Below are positions 63,601-64,000 of a stretch of 64,000 nucleotides of DNA, in pieces. A program made the translations under genes and the position numbers. The stretch is from Paenibacillus sp. RUD330 (lineage in GTDB: Bacteria > Bacillota > Bacilli > Paenibacillales > Paenibacillaceae), in contig NZ_CP022655.2 of NCBI RefSeq assembly GCF_002243345.2, forward strand, positions 1,486,001 to 1,550,000. Reading direction: 5' to 3'. The first letter of the stretch is position 1, and each line of letters begins with the position of its first letter. The notes beneath the pieces were generated by a model. The model was not told the origin of the DNA. It was given only the letters and a program-made list of their open reading frames with translations, and did no database searches.

Positions 63601-64000
63601 ACGTTCGGCTTGTGGTGAGCGACGGCAAACTTCATAGCGAGATAACCAAACAGATTCAAGTTTTGCCGCTCACTTTGGCCGGCGATATTGAACATACATC
63701 GGAATGGCGGCGTATCCATGCCGATGCCGGCCATGTAATCAGCGGGAATCCAAAGGATTTCTATGCGGGAGAGAAATGGATCGTCTACGGTTATGTTTCC
63801 CCGGCGCCAGTACGTTACGTAACGGCTTATATACGGGCTGTAGGAAAAGAAGGCGGCATAATGGAGACAAGAACGGTGCTTAAGCCTGCGCTTTCCAGTA
63901 CCGTCTATAGCGGAGAAATGCATCACATCCAGTGGGGGGAACTGGATACGGGTTTGGAGAAAGGTGTCTATTCCGTTCAATTCGAAGTCCAGTATGAAAA
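57663..64000 (+). CDS. Giant secreted multidomain protein (CARDB and PKD-like domains; partial, 3' end outside window)
   Basis: The frame starts at TTG 57663, overlapping the SLH stop by 4 bp (TTGA), and stays open to the right edge: 2112 codons with no stop. A signal peptide (KNFFVIILLLSFITSDISMF, cleavage near SAA) leads. The first 295 residues are an unrecognised beta-rich region. A CARDB-type domain follows at about 295-410 (GKSATFMATYHNEGLDINKV; ESNENNNSL). After it come several PKD-like Ig domains with SYSPDG or DPDGD loops, a concanavalin-like jelly roll near 1355-1490 (GFSFRMQDPRNRYAVETDGH), and another PKD domain at about 1915-2000. It probably forms an extended surface fibre or matrix enzyme scaffold. 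The missing end may hold a catalytic or anchor domain. Confidence 0.85.
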   Translation, partial: MKNFFVIILLLSFITSDISMFSQPVSAASSDTFTSTLNSTNNPGYQKYNSSEIINDFNINIPQYQNFDVKLYSIKKNGLEKGQLGSYNKATKKIEIPQINGDPINIDSEGISTMYFSIWRDSSGRNWRTGKSSTGDFIWSAPSETITDGISQYPGVIPSADNSGKSIPLELRFSDGSAASWSDKIPPPDSMFTASREEVSISKIDPKSINITQATPSTRGLVIDYKGKGDDGYGYLKVHKQLNANYNFEGIDYRVDNSLNGNVQGRDYLLDSNTVWSGVTYLLEYEVTVTYERIGTPPKLDLIADDITGPATIEVGKSATFMATYHNEGLDINKVFNVKVTDEKGAILKLDTKLSIKSGESASFTFSSTFTTSASKTFKLTVDSGNVIDESNENNNSLQRTFTPGAAPIPTPTPNKEIKADFDVLPPSIDYGDSFTVHPKDLQLGSCAYTGHMYKFVRGSNESVTEWLRSYSDTTYARSDYPRAIGQGNHQVYMKVSTDCGATDWIGPKPLEIKGPKDNHPPTFQIAWVKRGEPTKPIRQAMEGDILDLVVIQDPSVPTPYDPDGDEFIFDGFDYTRGTPWIKSLKGKYPTNEHGMYEVTMEKGTHTVYGTGRDQWGATAEASTFINVLSRSPIPIIKCPAAVIENHYIPANQFDSSSSYSPDGTPVDHSRDEWQNKSTRYANGTGQDIIVQVQLTVYDTRGRRSDSPAVCDIKVKPDLPPVAKLDVPALGIRNEPNIILNKSYSPDGDEIVTAKYKYKYDALNNGFADDPWQTLTGTLKQVTFTGGKVGKYLFWTEVTEDYGQTGNTDNQTQSTLALNIVNNAPEVSFDLKGKNPQPDLDASTTIRPEKMMEWPVYVPNTLEQVYDKLKLWSVDGGSLAGGEGRNFGGAANNMNRYEMNSATGNDAVFWTMGTQADNGFGPNSLSPWRAFTNKNKFNDIILDKDNELMQVRSDGNVLYNHFLPQVSSTKKLTIFSGYKGSSYTIYGLNPKKLSPVVWDYSNPYSPKRKWTNGTPYEYMITIDNAYRKWFTVSGTYLYLIQTAQGEVRVAAYNAATGQLLKERSFSSSFDGTAADRGKAGGAFDEWKISRSGNDGTIVLSSFYNDHSSNYTLPEGGDAGYFVKLGPDLSPKRLGTIRSVPLRPGTYWTGFDYHIADEWYTDPYGNTYTYEGHGTKITSGQTWNPIHSYLDLTVNKYDPNMNLIWKKYLNEPNREAGLNSNQVGFYRGMTTLNYHPMTMSPSADDLYVPLFQNGGSTSIESSVLRLSMRDGTIKEQLPGGTSTFVDWNGNRTGSNSTLTADNAHTGGDCNAFGCAFFREYTGSGVLFEVLEPAYPLKTPYVYMAVGDPAAGALARQTFTNGQMVSDVSLNDAEMKFSLRMTDVDIDQESMGFSFRMQDPRNRYAVETDGHSFDLVKYVNGSRSVLQSGSYPFQSDVSYGLKVKTIGNRIEAFLNNIPILSATDSQFTEGKFGYYANKAYVRFSALTYKAVENKVEWSEDYAIWDEGMARADVQYENIQFFDPEGDPKAGSYLWSFGHTPRFLNNQGLSTLNGRMLESEQLTFDKVGDYLVKLQAKDDPQPDYRYPDNRFGEYRKDSNPFVKKVTVHRRPVSQFAVASAADGKVIWTDSSYDPDRYVNSTNYSTENTGIDYRTTKGILEKKFYYVAPSGETVYQKLVTPQERGIYEVGMAVKDEYGAWSVYSIQTLNIGTIPVNNTPPVPGFNQTHMSTFRGVSITFDSIAYDREDGSRENLPHTWYLRNATTNGGETIASSSRTSWQKTFSSLGLFRIRQLVQDSSGSEAQMEKQVTILNRLPSAMLADPASKDQLKPTEMMERKPLFRFVYSDSDQDVQTRFQLIVYRYGGEKLLDSSILPGTANSWRPNSDLPEGVYMYIQVRVFDGFDWSAWSDPGYFWIKPNRPPIAEFDWSPKPVYEGDSLTLLDRSSDPDGDPLTETWEIASPSGQRTIVNSAATIISAEPGMYHVRLVVSDGKLHSEITKQIQVLPLTLAGDIEHTSEWRRIHADAGHVISGNPKDFYAGEKWIVYGYVSPAPVRYVTAYIRAVGKEGGIMETRTVLKPALSSTVYSGEMHHIQWGELDTGLEKGVYSVQFEVQYE

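Overview
The window looks like chromosomal DNA of a spore-forming, high-G+C Gram-positive bacterium of the Paenibacillus type. This rests on the protein families and on gene order known from Bacillus: ydcC-alr-ndoAI-ndoA, and perR near ygzB and ygxA. Leucine T-boxes, a CIRCE element ahead of groESL and a spore-type GH18 hydrolase agree with this. No rRNA, tRNA, CRISPR array, insertion sequence or prophage was seen.

Layout. 1-1106: a partial secreted phosphodiester glycosidase and a coiled-coil membrane protein, leftward. 1381-3824: two tandem leucine T-boxes ahead of leuA. 3928-4155: an intergenic cluster of DnaA-box-like 9-mers. 4753-6702: a YdiF-type ABC-F ATPase, leftward. 6849-10817: a folate-molybdopterin-Tat operon (5-formyl-THF cyclo-ligase, moaC, moaB, a MoeA-like protein, tatA, tatC). 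11090-16502: a small membrane protein, groES-groEL, cysK, glgC (leftward) and a YflT-like stress protein. 16621-18355: a CobW GTPase and a secreted or anchored protein. 18675-25479: hybrid kinase, CheR, hybrid kinase. 25571-30413: KtrB-type and CorA-type ion transporters, small proteins, and an SPFH protein paired with a ribbon-helix-helix protein. 30501-33738: a carbohydrate ABC importer, leftward. 34333-37712: ydcC, alr and the EndoAI/EndoA toxin-antitoxin pair. 37786-44236: a Tad/Flp-like secretion operon. 44592-49112: an IDEAL-like protein, a UPF0173 hydrolase and gatCAB. 49321-55899: MgtC-like, a membrane DUF4097 protein, perR, a GH18 hydrolase, ygzB and ygxA. 56518-64000: an SLH protein translationally coupled to a giant multidomain surface protein that runs off the right edge.

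How the genes fit together. The 6.8-10.8 kb operon links molybdopterin synthesis to Tat, the exporter of folded cofactor enzymes. The three-gene signalling block pairs two multi-receiver kinases with a CheR methyltransferase, but no CheB or chemoreceptor lies nearby. The Tad-like operon has the motor ATPase, two inner-membrane platform proteins, a CpaB-like protein and a TadZ-like protein. Where Flp pilins would be expected it has four small proteins that share an N-terminal signature and show no recognisable prepilin leader. It starts with a promoter and a strong hairpin terminator, which suggests an attenuated leader.

The best candidates for undescribed biology are the DnaA-box cluster, the Tad-like operon with its leaderless small proteins and terminated leader, the SLH plus giant-protein pair with its sharp base-composition change, the SPFH/RHH operon with three TGATAT half-sites, and the 27/24-bp repeat that contains the end of the last Tad gene. 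All functions come from recognising motifs and gene order by eye; no database search was possible.
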